A DNA stretch of 64,000 nucleotides from Tholera decimalis (GCA_943138885.2 OW964559.2:17207192-17271191), one strand, 5' to 3'. Counted from the first letter of the stretch, positions 8,675-19,136 are shown. The notes: a model not told the origin generated them from the letters alone. Translations and numbers: made by a program.

Positions 8675-9133
8675 TTAATTTGAAAATATATCTTCGATGT
8701 TTTTTGGTTTTAGACCAAGTTTTTTCGTAGCTTTCACTTTAGCAGTTAGTGGTGGAATGAACGATGCCAATCGTTTTCTTTTAGTTATATATCCAGATCC
8801 TGTCATGTTAAATCGATCAATTTTGTTATCAGCCTTTCGTTTTAAGTTCGTACTAACTTGTTTAAGACGATCTTTTATTGAGGCTTCCATAGGACGCGCT
8901 TGAACCATATCCGATAAAAGTCCTACTCCAGCGTTTAATGCCTCCTTACCAACCACTCGAACACCACTTGAAAGTAAAGGTAAAACTGATCTAAATAACC
9001 CTCCTAAGAAGCTCCCAATACCATGACCGCGTTGGTATGGTGAACCCTTATAAATTACACCAACTCCTGATCCAGCTTGATGTGAATAATAATTTTCATA
9101 TGGACATTTATGATGATCATGAGGAGAATACAT
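8675..9133 (-). CDS. Virion core/pVI-like small protein
   Basis: I start at the ATG at 9,133 (MYSPHDHHKC; stop included in the span). An upstream ATG at 9,166 would overlap the penton gene by 31 bp, whereas 9,133 leaves a 2-bp gap, like the next junction. The conserved block QRGHGIGSFLGGLFRSVLPL is a glycine-rich amphipathic stretch, followed by a helical part and a basic tail with two KRKR/KRKA-type clusters. Proteins of this form in adintoviruses are compared with adenovirus pX/pVI (core or membrane-active minor capsid proteins). Function here is inferred from that and from its place between penton and hexon. Confidence 0.75.
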   Translation of the reverse strand: MYSPHDHHKCPYENYYSHQAGSGVGVIYKGSPYQRGHGIGSFLGGLFRSVLPLLSSGVRVVGKEALNAGVGLLSDMVQARPMEASIKDRLKQVSTNLKRKADNKIDRFNMTGSGYITKRKRLASFIPPLTAKVKATKKLGLKPKNIEDIFSN

Positions 9134-9135
9134 TA

Positions 9136-9900
9136 TTATAATTTGTGGAAATGTAGTTTGATACACACGGTTCCGAACTGGAATGGTATTTTTTGTCCTG
9201 TGCTCGATCTTATATCTATTTCCAGCGTATCGAACTCTCTTCGCATAACAGGTAAGTAGTGAGGTGGAGAGAAAACGTGCATTTTATTCGCACCATAAAT
9301 GTATTTTGAAGGATCTAATGAAATGACTCTTAATAGCGGAGTCATAACATCACCCACAATCTGAGGATCGATAATGTCACAATATAGAAATAGTTGAGAT
9401 GGTAACCCTAAGTGTAAATTAGCAGGACACTTCCCAAAATTTCTGTCTAGAAGATTTGTATTTGGTTCATAACCTAGTTGTAAACTTAATTTGGGTGATA
9501 ATGTTACGGATGTTATATTTTTATCCAAAACAGAAATAGACACAAATTTTGTTATTTCATCATAACGAAATTTTAAGTTCTCTCTGATACCATTTAACGC
9601 TCTTAAAATATGTTCAACGTTATCATAGTTGGTAGCCGGAATATGTTTTTTGTAGTACACTGTTGATGGTTTATCTTCATTAGGCATTAACATGGTTTTT
9701 GTAATGTACACAACATTTTCATGATCTTGAACAGTAAACATGGTGCATGGATATTGAAACTCGACAACTCCAACCGACCATTCGCCTTCTAATTTCATAG
9801 CTTTTGGTAATTTTGTTGAAAAATTTGTGGTCTTGTTATCAGGAAAGTATTCCATTGAACTATTGCTGAGCAAAGTTAAATAAAAACTTTCTTTATTCAT
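9136..9900 (-). CDS. Penton-like minor capsid protein (single jelly-roll)
   Basis: A 254-aa protein beginning MNKESFYLTLLSNSSMEYFP with the TNFSTKLPKAMKLEGEWSVG block typical of the Polinton/adintovirus penton. Near the C-terminus is the RREFDTLEIDIRSSTGQ region. It would form the capsid vertices. Its start codon overlaps the integrase stop by 4 bp (ATGA type). The frame is intact and of usual length. The fold itself cannot be seen from sequence alone. Confidence 0.82.
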   Translation of the reverse strand: MNKESFYLTLLSNSSMEYFPDNKTTNFSTKLPKAMKLEGEWSVGVVEFQYPCTMFTVQDHENVVYITKTMLMPNEDKPSTVYYKKHIPATNYDNVEHILRALNGIRENLKFRYDEITKFVSISVLDKNITSVTLSPKLSLQLGYEPNTNLLDRNFGKCPANLHLGLPSQLFLYCDIIDPQIVGDVMTPLLRVISLDPSKYIYGANKMHVFSPPHYLPVMRREFDTLEIDIRSSTGQKIPFQFGTVCIKLHFHKL

Positions 9901-10997
9901 ATTTCTTTTAAACTAGAAGCTAAAATCCAACTGTTAAATTTATCTGGATAACCTTTCCACTTCACTAATACTTCTTTTCTGTTACCCGAATAACGAGTAC
10001 CAATTATTTTATCTATTTTATATTGTGAGGTGGGGTTGTAAGTGACCTTCTGTAATTCTTTTTCATAAAAAGTACCAACTATTGCTTCATCTTGTAAATC
10101 TGTTATTGTATAAACAACCCATGGAGATCTATCAATTATTGAAGATATAATAAATATTTCATCACTCCAATTTGATTCATATCCTTTTTGGAAAACATGT
10201 TTATATTTAGTTATTCGAACATAATCACCCACATTGAAATTTGGTTTTGGATTTTCTAAAGAAAGTTTGTTTGATCCTCTATTATAAAGATTAGTCCAAA
10301 CTGTCATAATATTGGCGGAACTTACATCACATGGGCACATCTTAATACTAGAGTGAATGCTGTGATTATAAGAGTATATTAAATCCTGTAAAACATCTAT
10401 GTATCTATAAGTATTGTTATGAGTGAAATAACGCCACATTTTCATTTTTAGAGTTCTTTGAAATCGTTCAACAATACTAGCCTTAATATCAGGATTGTTA
10501 GTGGTATAGTAATTTATCTTTTTGGATTTAAAGTATTTTTGTACATCTTTTGAAACAAATTCTGTACCTTTATCAGATTGTATGTGAGTAGGTGTGGAAT
10601 TACTTTCAGTAAATATACTTTCAAAACATTCTTTAGTAGTTTCTGAGTTTTTCTTTTTCATTGGTCTTGCAAAAGCATATTTACTAAATACATCAATAAC
10701 ACAAAGTATATAGTTGAAACCATCATTATATTGAGAATAAGTTCGCATATCACTTAAATCAGCTTGCCACAGTTCATTAATATTTGATAGAATGTACCTA
10801 TTACGTGGAAATTTTTTCCGAGTGGGTTTATGTAATGTATATGTTTCTTGTGATTGTAACCATTCCTTTACTTGCTTTTTATCCATTTTACCCTTCATGG
10901 CTTTTGATAATTTATCAATACTACCAAAACCAGCGGGGTTAGATGGATCATAATAAATCCTGTTAATTTCTTCTAGTACGGGGTCCATTTTTCCCAA
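9897..10997 (-). CDS. Retrovirus-type integrase with C-terminal chromodomain
   Basis: A 366-aa rve-family integrase. The DD35E catalytic triad is visible as Asp80 in ELWQADLSD, Asp142 in QSDKGTEF and Glu177 in SIVERFQRT, with 34 residues between the last two. The C-terminal 40 residues (DKIIGTRYSG ... LVKWKGYPDKFNSW) form a chromodomain, which may steer insertion to marked chromatin. A classical HHCC zinc motif is not evident at the N-terminus. It catalyses element integration, consistent with the 6-bp target duplication. It overlaps its upstream neighbour by 25 bp and the penton gene by 4 bp. All catalytic residues are intact. Confidence 0.95.
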   Translation of the reverse strand: MGKMDPVLEEINRIYYDPSNPAGFGSIDKLSKAMKGKMDKKQVKEWLQSQETYTLHKPTRKKFPRNRYILSNINELWQADLSDMRTYSQYNDGFNYILCVIDVFSKYAFARPMKKKNSETTKECFESIFTESNSTPTHIQSDKGTEFVSKDVQKYFKSKKINYYTTNNPDIKASIVERFQRTLKMKMWRYFTHNNTYRYIDVLQDLIYSYNHSIHSSIKMCPCDVSSANIMTVWTNLYNRGSNKLSLENPKPNFNVGDYVRITKYKHVFQKGYESNWSDEIFIISSIIDRSPWVVYTITDLQDEAIVGTFYEKELQKVTYNPTSQYKIDKIIGTRYSGNRKEVLVKWKGYPDKFNSWILASSLKEI

Positions 10998-11770
10998 TCG
11001 AGCTTTTTACGTATTTTAGTTATAGATCTTTTATCTCCACTGCTCGGTGTAGAAAACTCTTGAACTTCAATCTCAGAGGTTTTGTTCAGATCTTTTGCTT
11101 GAAGTTGGTTAATAAACTCACATCTCTTTGGATTTCCAATATAAGTAAGTGGTACTTTAATATCTTTTAATGCTTTAGCAAATCTATCCCACCCTATCGG
11201 ATCACTTCTTTTTAAGGGTCTTAGTGAATCATTTATTAAATCAACAATATTACTTCCAGGAATTTTTTCATTATCAATTATGACTGTGCCTTCATTATCC
11301 CAATGTATTTTACTTTTACTTGTTCCAATTAAGTTTAATAATGACTCACCTTTTTTATTATAAGTTTTTGGTATTAAACTGAGTATTTGAGTTGGTGTGT
11401 AAAGTGGATTTGTGTCATTTTCTTTACTTTTAATGGATCCTTTCTCATCCAACAAAGATTCAGCATCAACTGAACTTTTTAGATCTCTATCTTTATTTTT
11501 AAAACCAATTTTAGATTCATTTGAATCTTCATTAGATGTATCAGAATAAATTGGTAATCTGAGTGGTTGACGATCCTCTTCGGTAAAGTGAAGGTATCTT
11601 TGTAGTGTTTGTAAATATAACATCCACTTCTTGCGGTCTTCCGTCTTACTATTCATAATATTTTGCATTTCAATATCTAATCGAGACAAATTACTATTAA
11701 CCTTATTTTCTTGTTTTAATTTTTCAATCAATCCAGGTTCAATAAGTATCATTTTCTTTGCATTTTCCAT
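10973..11770 (-). CDS. Conserved Polinton protein of unknown function (265 aa)
   Basis: A charged protein with a predicted helical N-terminal third (ENAKKMILIEPGLIEKLKQ), a low-complexity Ser/Asp/Lys middle, and a conserved core with GSNIVDLINDSLRPLKR and DPIGWDRFAKAL. Similar proteins occur next to the integrase in many animal Polintons, by recollection. I know no assigned function. Its 3' end overlaps the integrase start by 25 bp, and it begins 1 bp after the stop of the 109-aa gene, so it belongs to the compact leftward block. A scaffold or core role is only a guess. Confidence 0.7.
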   Translation of the reverse strand: MENAKKMILIEPGLIEKLKQENKVNSNLSRLDIEMQNIMNSKTEDRKKWMLYLQTLQRYLHFTEEDRQPLRLPIYSDTSNEDSNESKIGFKNKDRDLKSSVDAESLLDEKGSIKSKENDTNPLYTPTQILSLIPKTYNKKGESLLNLIGTSKSKIHWDNEGTVIIDNEKIPGSNIVDLINDSLRPLKRSDPIGWDRFAKALKDIKVPLTYIGNPKRCEFINQLQAKDLNKTSEIEVQEFSTPSSGDKRSITKIRKKLDWEKWTPY

Positions 11771-11771
11771 G

Positions 11772-12101
11772 TTAACTGGCTAGTCCACTTACTAATCCAC
11801 TCAATATTGCACCTAATATTATTGGTAAGAAAGCCCCTCCTTTTTGTATGATTATATTTTTTCTTAGTTTATGTTTACACTTATGCACCAGTTTACGGAG
11901 TATATTTTTGTGTTTATTCAATTTTTGTTTATCTTGATCTTTAAGAGGTACCTTTCCTTGTAAAACGTTATGAATACATTCACAAATACAGTTTATTTCT
12001 TCTTCATCACATGTTTTAAGTAACGCTCTTTGATATTTTGGTTTAAGCGTATGCAAAGCGCTTAGCAAATGTTTATGCGTTGTGAGTCGACGATGCATCA
12101 T
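11772..12101 (-). CDS. Small basic Polinton protein with hydrophobic C-terminus (109 aa)
   Basis: It has a Lys/His-rich body, a cysteine cluster (NCICECIH), and a C-terminal hydrophobic segment, GGAFLPIILGAILSGLVSG, with GxxxG-like spacing. Such proteins recur in Polintons beside the ATPase. The tail could insert in membranes or mimic adenovirus pVI-type lytic helices; this is inference. Its ATG overlaps the ATPase stop by 4 bp. Confidence 0.68.
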   Translation of the reverse strand: MMHRRLTTHKHLLSALHTLKPKYQRALLKTCDEEEINCICECIHNVLQGKVPLKDQDKQKLNKHKNILRKLVHKCKHKLRKNIIIQKGGAFLPIILGAILSGLVSGLAS

Positions 12102-12757
12102 TTAGAAATGATTTGAATTGTTTGATTCTTGGTGTATTTAAACTCTTTTGTGGGGACGTAGACTGTACAGTGTCCATTAAATGGGAAGACATTTGTCTTG
12201 ATACGACAAAAATCATTGGTATTCTGTTTTAAATCAACCATTAAATATCCATGCGCTTCTAAAGTTGCATCCCTATAGGCATCTTCAATGAATTTTGGGT
12301 TGTCTGGTGACACTTGTCGTGCTAAATATCTTATTTGAGTTTTATCTCGAGGGTTTTTAAAATATATTATATAACTTGAGTTTAAAGAAATGTCTCTTTG
12401 ACCTTTACCCTGATGAAATAAATTTTGTGTTAAATAAAATACACTCAGATTCCTGTGATGACTACCTTTTGTAAATATATCCACAATTCTTCCATCAGAC
12501 TCTCTCATTAGATCATCAATAATAACAAGATGTGGGTTTTCACCATCAAACATATTAAGATTTGGAATTCCTTGATGATAGTTAACATTTGGTAAATTAT
12601 ATAAAGGTTGCATTTCATCAAAGCACCATGTGATCTGATTAAAATCACAATTACATATTTCTTTAACTGATTTTATGAAATTTGTTACAAAATTTGACTT
12701 CCCACATCCACTTGGCCCTGCCACAATAGCAGTAAACGGATGGATAAAGTGAAACAT
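12098..12757 (-). CDS. Genome-packaging ATPase (FtsK/HerA, A32-like)
   Basis: A 219-aa P-loop ATPase. Walker A is GPSGCGKS (residues 14-21), Walker B is HLVIIDDLM (76-84), and a sensor-like block YLTQN sits at 108-112. This is the layout of the poxvirus A32/adenovirus IVa2-type packaging ATPases found in Polintons, which pump DNA into preformed capsids. It is the first gene of the compact leftward virion block. The 433 bp upstream are non-coding and contain a TATATATA at 12,820-12,827 that may start this transcript. Confidence 0.93.
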   Translation of the reverse strand: MFHFIHPFTAIVAGPSGCGKSNFVTNFIKSVKEICNCDFNQITWCFDEMQPLYNLPNVNYHQGIPNLNMFDGENPHLVIIDDLMRESDGRIVDIFTKGSHHRNLSVFYLTQNLFHQGKGQRDISLNSSYIIYFKNPRDKTQIRYLARQVSPDNPKFIEDAYRDATLEAHGYLMVDLKQNTNDFCRIKTNVFPFNGHCTVYVPTKEFKYTKNQTIQIISK

Positions 12758-13190
12758 TTCACACGTCTAGAGTTCAAAGGGATGAAATAAAAAATGAAAA
12801 TTATGTTGTAAAAATTAAATATATATATTGCTAAAATTACAAAAAACATGTAACTGATGAAAAACAGACTGATCTGTATACTATTTCTAACACAATTATT
12901 ACTTATCAGAACTTTACAATCTTCTCAAATGTATGTTCACCGTTTTATTATTACTTAGATATCATTATTTACAATCGAATAATTAAAACTAACACAATTA
13001 GTACATCAGAATTTTACAATCTCAAATTTAAACCTACAAATAAAAACCACAATTATCTTACATTATTTACAATCAAACATTAAATTTTAAGTATGTAATA
13101 AACTATTATATAACATTATAGTAATAACATAATTTTACAATCAATATAAATTTTGTATAGTACAGAAGTAAAAGTAAAAAGTGTCAACAC
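12758..13190. other. Non-coding gap between ATPase and polymerase with iterated TTTACAATC
   Basis: This is the longest non-coding stretch of the element outside the terminal repeats and the decayed duplicate. The 9-mer TTTACAATC occurs five times in the same orientation, at 12,913, 12,968, 13,013, 13,066 and 13,134, spaced 45-68 bp. A longer near-repeat starts ACACAATTA at 12,891 and 12,992. It holds the start region of the ATPase block and the 3' end of the polymerase transcript. It could be a control or replication element. Confidence 0.6.
12820..12827 (-). promoter_or_regulatory. Candidate TATA box for the ATPase-capsid block
   Basis: TATATATA lies about 65 bp upstream of the ATPase start codon. 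In DNA this AT-rich the match is weak evidence. No clear initiator is seen at the right spacing. Confidence 0.35.
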
Positions 13191-16100
13191 TTAACGTAAT
13201 TTATAATGTCCCCAAGCCAATGTATCAATGTTGTTGTCCATAATACATCGTTTGCTATCATTATATGATAAAGATGCTTTATTTATTTTTTGTGTAAAAA
13301 TAGTGTGCTTGATTGACTTAAACCGAAGCATACTACAATATTGTACATTTTTATTAAACAAACACGATTTGTAATTTTCCATATTCATTTTTTTGGTAAC
13401 ACTTTTGTTAACCCCTTTTGCCTTTGCTATAAATTTATCTTCTACTTCCAAGGCATACATTTTTGATCGCAACCCTACAAATTCCTTCAACACTTTACCA
13501 TTATTCTCGTCTTTAAAAAAACCTAACTTCTTTTTATTTATTTTTGGATAATCGTAAATATTATTTTCTGGATAGTCTGATGTATCAAAATAGTGAAGTA
13601 GGTCAGGTTTTATATCCTCATACAAATTATCTGTAAAAATTTGATATATCAAACTATCGGTATCGGTGTACAATAACTTAATTTTGTTATTAAACTTTTT
13701 AACCATGTAGTTATAATGAAATTCGTACATAAGGGTCTTAGATATATCTAAAATACAAAATCCTAAATAAATTGGCTTATCATAAATTAATTTTGTTTTT
13801 CGTAATTGTATTGCGACTAAATGTTCTGAAAATATTGATAAACTATGGAATTCTGGTTTTGCAATCAATTCCTGAGCACCTAAAACTTTACCACGATTAT
13901 CCCAGTGAGTTAGTAGTTTAACGTTTACTCTTTTTTCAATATTTTCCATTGTCTTACCGAAGACAGAATTGTTCATTAATTTAAAAAAGTCTTTTTCAAA
14001 GTTTGATTTAGCTAACGTTCTCAAACTAGTATTTAAGTCTATGTATTTCTTTAGCCAAGAACTCTGTTTAAATTTTAAAATTCTATGTACTTTAATTAAT
14101 TTAATTCCCATTTCAATGCATTGTTTTAAATTCCTGTAGTGAATGATGTATTTATTTTTATTATTTAAATTAGGAACTAATTTAGTTTCTTTAGTATTAC
14201 CCACACATATGTTTTCAGGACATAATGGAAAGTCAGAATGCAAATTATGAAGTTCATCAGGATATTCCAAATCAACTTCTAAAACATAACCAAAATCAGA
14301 CGTATCCAACACATTATAATCAGTATTACAATTTATCCATTCGAAACCACCAACAGGAAGGGATTGGGACATTGCCCAACCATATAAATTATTCGCATCA
14401 AAATATGTTAGATATGAATTAGGTTTTTCACCATCATAATCCTCCATGAATTTATTATTTGCTCTAGCAAAACGATTGCTACATTGAGATACACCCCCTC
14501 TAATACCAGCTTTAAAAAAAGCAATTTTGTCATAGTCCGTTAATAATTCTAATTCTATTTTCGTAAATTTTAACATTGCATCCCAACTTAAACCTGGAGC
14601 AGTATAGTAATGGGCAGGATCTAATCCATAAGTTTTAATACATAGCTTTCTGAAGTTTTCGAATACATCGGTCAAAAGTAAAACATCAGTTTTTAAATAC
14701 AAATCGGAATAATCAGACATACTACTACACTTAAAATGTTGCCAAATATCTTTTGCATGATTATAATCATCATTTGAAATATTTGAATCTGTGAGTGAAC
14801 TATAAAACTGGTGTTGATCAGGAAGTAACGGATGTTTCAAGCAATCACTATTACGCATAAATTCATAAGGATAAATACCTTTCCGTCTTAAACGTAAAAA
14901 ATCTTCATTATTAGGATAGTTTCTTTTTAGTTCTTTAAACTGATCGTCATTAAGATTTTTAGCTAGCTGATCTAAACTACATGATAAAAATTTCAATGAA
15001 TCTACGAATCTTAAGCTTACAGGTTGATTATTTATTGTTAACTGTTTTGAAAATGATATGTATCGTTCTTTATTTTGTGGAATAACTTCAACTTTGCCAT
15101 CATCGAGGTTTAATGCATGGACAATAAAATGAGCATCGTAGTGACCGAGGTTATGTAAAAATATTGGAACATAACGAGGGGTTCTGTACTTAGAACTACA
15201 CACTTGATGTGCAACACCCCTAAAACTGCCAGTGTACCAATCAAAATCGTAAAAAGGATCTTCATTTAATTGAGTTTCACAAATATGACAAATGTTTGAA
15301 TTTGAAATTTTAATTTTATCTTCATCTGATAATGGAACGGGACATTTTTGGAAACAATTTTTTTTAACTATTGTTTTCACATCTTCACAAAGGCGATTCA
15401 TAAACACTTGTGCACAGTTTGGCCCACTATACGTCTCATATTTTGATAATCTGTCATCATATGAACATTTAATGTAATATCCGAAACTATACACTTCATG
15501 TTTTTGAATACTAATTGTACTAGGCTTGGATGGATCGTTACTACATGATTCTATCGGGTTCAAAAATGCTTCAAAGTCTGCATAAACCACAAAAGGCATT
15601 TCCAACTTTTTCACGAATTTATCAAATTTTATTTTATTATTTGATGTTGCTTTACCGAACCAATCCTTTTTGGAATCCTTACCGTTTGGTAATTCCGTAC
15701 AAATATGAGCGCAATCATATTGTTGATGGTTATTAAGTCTTTCCTCTGATGGGAAATGAAGTAAACATGAATCGCATATATAAACTGCGTGATGATTACT
15801 CGAGATTTGTGAGCTAACTAACCGCGATAACTTTTTAATATAACAGTAATGATTGTTAGTACCATTCGATAAATATAGTAGGTTGATATGATTAGGTGTA
15901 CGACATTTTGTTAAATATAAAGGACCTACAACTGAATTACACTTTTTTTCTTTATTATACTCTAAACCAAAAACATTTATACTAATATTGTTTAATTTCT
16001 CTACTTTTGATATATCTACAATTTTAACCGGAAAAGAAATACCAGTAAATTTTAGTTTATTTTCATGAATTGCGTATGATGTTACGCGATCTACACTTTT

Positions 16101-17158
16101 ACATACAGGATATAAACCGGAGAGTAATGCCCATTTGAAACACATATTATCATTATTTTTAACATTGATTACAGCTTTTTTTAATTTAATATCCTGAGGA
16201 AGATCGATATATGAACTACCACGTAAGGGGTTGAATTTGTTAACATTCATATCTATGTATTTAATTTGATTAAGACTCCAACCACTATCTTTTTTTTCAA
16301 ATTGACAAATTTTACCAACAATAGTGTCTATTAATGATGAAAAAAAAATATTTAAGTCATCACCCTGACAAATTATATAATTAAACGTTTGAAAATCAAA
16401 TGTATTTTTAATATCTTTAGTTTGTTGTATGAAATCAGCATGCAATATGAAGTTTATTTTAAAAATTGTATGTTGTTGAATACATTCATTGATTAAAAAT
16501 AAGATATCAATTTTTAATGAATTTAAAAACGATTCCGGTGTTTCAAAATATTGTCCCGATTGAATTGTTTTACTATTAATTCTATATGTTAAAATTCGGT
16601 TGCCAAAAGCGGTTTCAACAACTGTAACATTTGCTAGTGAATTATGTGATTTTAAAAGATTATTTTTGTGAACATTGCTTTTTAAATGGTTATTTAGATA
16701 CCTTTTATTAATAAAAACATGACATGTGTCACATTCCACCTTATTGTTCTCCACGTTATTTGTTTCAGTCGATGATGTAGAAGCTCCTTCATCAAATTTT
16801 ACTTTCTTGGGAACCTTATTTTCGTCAGTAGTGATACCTCGTTTGATACCTCTTCCAACTTGTGGTTGACTGTAACAAAACAGCAAGAAAATTATAAGAC
16901 AAATCTTAAAATAAAGCAATACAACAATAATCTTTCTTATTGAGTTTGTACTTCTAATACTTACATCAACGCTGTTTCAACCATCTCACAGTGATTATAC
17001 AACTCATCATCATACGATGAATCAAACAGTTCACACTTCTCCATTTCATCACAAACTTTAGGCAGCTCCTGATCGAATTCGTTGATGAATAGTTCCATAT
17101 TCTCTTCCATGGGTGCGGAAAAGAAAGCACTGGTACACACTTCACTGAAGTTTTCCAT
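13191..17158 (-). CDS. Protein-primed DNA polymerase B, two exons (1,290 aa)
   Basis: I read two exons: 16,965-17,158, then a 95-bp intron (16,870-16,964; donor GTAAGT, acceptor TTTTGTTACAG), then 13,191-16,869. The join keeps frame exactly and replaces a spurious hydrophobic leader that an unspliced start would add. Exon 1 encodes an acidic 64-residue N-terminus. Two C2H2-like zinc motifs follow (CDTCHVF..., CDSCLLHF...). Exonuclease motifs are YADFEAF, LGHYDAHF and YLKTDVLLL. Polymerase motifs are YFDANNLYGWA (A), KLMNNSVFGK (B) and YTDTDSL (C). All catalytic aspartates are present. It copies the element with a terminal-protein primer. A TATA-like box lies at 17,266-17,273. Confidence 0.93.
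16870..16964 (-). other. Intron of the polymerase B gene
   Basis: Reading on the minus strand, GTAAGT begins at 16,964 and TTTTGTTACAG ends at 16,870. The splice is phase 2 and restores one continuous frame. The intron contains an in-frame stop immediately after the donor. Confidence 0.8.
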
Positions 17159-17265
17159 CTTTATAGCAAAGAAGAAATTAGGTAGCACAGTAAGTAACAG
17201 TTAAGTGTTAGTAGACCAACTGATACCCAATTTCAAATAATATTCAAGATTTCAAATAATGTTCA

Positions 17266-17273
17266 TTATATAG
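17266..17273 (-). promoter_or_regulatory. Candidate TATA box for polymerase B
   Basis: On the minus strand CTATATAA lies about 110 bp upstream of the polymerase ATG, just outside the inner end of the right TIR. A TCAGTT occurs further downstream than the usual initiator spacing, so support is moderate. Confidence 0.4.
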
Positions 17274-17359
17274 AGTCTAACAAAGGATTAAAAAGTCAGG
17301 TAGAATCTAATGAGTACACAGAAGTAATTTAAGTAAACAGAATCACATTCACTAATCAA

Positions 17360-17958
17360 CTAATGGGTGTCATTGTTAAAAAAGTATTTTTTAACTTTTT
17401 CACTTTCTGCTATTGTCTTTGTAATGTTGTATACGAGCCCGTTTGTGCTGTCGTAGATGCTATCCTTATTATTCTTTACATAATATTTAATCCTCGTGGT
17501 AGCGTGTTTCCAATGATCAGTAGTTGGAATCTTACATAGCTTCTTCATATCGTACATTTCAATTTTTATGAGATGCGTCGCTTGGTCTCCGTCGTCAGAA
17601 TTACTAGAAATGTATGATACACCATCTCTAGCGGCGCGTGCCACGGTTGACGATAACAGTTTCTTCTTTTTTATTTTTGGTGCGACTTCAAAAAAATGAT
17701 CAATCGGTTGTGATTTCCTTTTTCCACCATCACATGTGTTATTAATAACGATGTCATCGTTCTCTTCTTCATGTTGAGGGGAGAGCGGTGAGTAGTAATA
17801 CTGTTTATAGGTATTTTCATCGAAGTTGAATGATTTCTGCAACAAGACAGTTATCATGTTAATATCAATTTGTTTACACTTAATCACACACGTTAGGAAA
17901 CAACAACAAGAATACAAGTAAGTTTGTCAATAGAATAAACACTTACCTCCATGGCCAT
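17360..17958 (-). CDS. Orphan TIR gene, 162 aa, two exons (right copy)
   Basis: Mirror image of the gene at 5,748-6,346. Exon 1 is 17,947-17,958 (MAME), the intron 17,837-17,946 (110 bp, same donor and acceptor), and exon 2 17,360-17,836. The predicted protein is identical to the left copy. Its promoter is at 18,028-18,064. It reads toward the polymerase promoter, so read-through could affect polymerase expression. Family unknown. Confidence 0.75.
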
Positions 17959-18318
17959 TGATGCGTTGAAGTAACACAAACGTAGTATTGGTAGACGTAT
18001 ACAATCCACTGCGGTCAAACGACCATAGACTGACTGCATGACGGCAATGGTACGATCTTATATAGCACTATTCTTATCTAAAACAAATTCCTAAATACAA
18101 CGAAACTGATTGTAACTCTATGAATCACCAAAATTATCTCACGTTCCTCCGGAAACTGATAGTAACTCTATGAGTCAACAAACTTATCTCACATTGCTGG
18201 CATCAACCTGTTTTGTGAGTGCTACAAAATAATGCGATTTAATATTTACAAATCACTATAATTGAACATTCCTATGACAACCATTGAATAGATTGGTAGT
18301 GTAATAATATGCTATATC
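17959..18318. promoter_or_regulatory. Divergent control region between orphan gene and protease (right TIR)
   Basis: Mirror copy of 5,388-5,747 with the same two 41-bp repeats (18,102-18,192 region) and the same TGACTCAT site read on the other strand. Confidence 0.6.
18028..18064 (-). promoter_or_regulatory. TATA box plus initiator, right TIR copy
   Basis: TATATAAG on the minus strand (18,057-18,064) and TCAGTC (18,028-18,033), with the same spacing as the left copy. Confidence 0.75.
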
Positions 18319-18777
18319 ATGGATACACTAGAAGTACAAAAACATCTGAAAAAGATTCATCCCAGTCTAGAAAATAATGTTTATGCTGCTAATAGACTCC
18401 CTATGTATACCCATGCACCAACGTATATAATATGCAATTTGGATGCGGATGATAAGCCAGGTTCACACTGGGTAGCTGTACATATCGATACGAATGGCAT
18501 CGGTCAATATTTTGATTCGTATGGGCGAACACCTGCGCGATATCATCTCGAGTTTTTGAAAAGGAATTGTAAAAGATGGGGCTGGAGTATTGATAGGATT
18601 CAGAATGATTGGACTTCAGTTTGTGGTGAATATTGCTTAATGTATTTGCTATATAAGTTTCAGGGATGTTCAATGCATAGTTTTACAAACATATTTACAG
18701 GGAACACACTGTACAACGATATTTTAGTGGATGAGATGTTCCGCTCATATTTTGTAGATAAAAATAAAATTTGTTAA
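18319..18777 (+). CDS. Adenain-like cysteine protease (right TIR copy)
   Basis: A 152-aa protease whose translation is identical to that at 4,929-5,387, with His50, Asp66, Gln95 and Cys102 all present. Most Polintons are described with one internal protease gene. Here it lies in the repeat, so dosage is doubled and the two copies can repair each other. It reads outward toward the right tip. Confidence 0.93.
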   Translation: MDTLEVQKHLKKIHPSLENNVYAANRLPMYTHAPTYIICNLDADDKPGSHWVAVHIDTNGIGQYFDSYGRTPARYHLEFLKRNCKRWGWSIDRIQNDWTSVCGEYCLMYLLYKFQGCSMHSFTNIFTGNTLYNDILVDEMFRSYFVDKNKIC

Positions 18778-19090
18778 TGACGCATGTGTTTTATTGATTC
18801 CGTTTTGATGATTCCGAATAGCAAAGTAAGCAATGGTCTATGAACAATAAAAGTATACAATAGCAGTAGCAGTAACAATGAGTAATACATAGAAACGTCA
18901 ATGCAATCCTAATGAGGGTGAGCGGCCGGACGCACGGACAATAGATAAGAAAAGGCGAACAATGAAAGTCGATAATGAGGTTCGGGTCACCGGAAATGAA
19001 ACAGATTGTTGTTAATTGATTTCTGTATCTCCGGAACCATGCATCCTACGCAAAAAAGGATTGCAGAAACGTGATCAGCGGACCCCAAAA

Positions 19091-19091
<1 letters not shown>

Positions 19092-19133
<42 letters not shown>
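19092..19133 (+). repeat. Poly-T tract in right TIR
   Basis: Mirror of the left poly-A tract, roughly ten bases longer. Confidence 0.9.

Positions 19134-19136
<3 letters not shown>

Noticed and set aside
9897..10997. Considered an LTR retrotransposon or endogenous retrovirus because of the integrase
   Set aside because: No LTRs, gag or reverse transcriptase nearby; the gene overlaps Polinton capsid genes and lies inside the TIR-bounded element.
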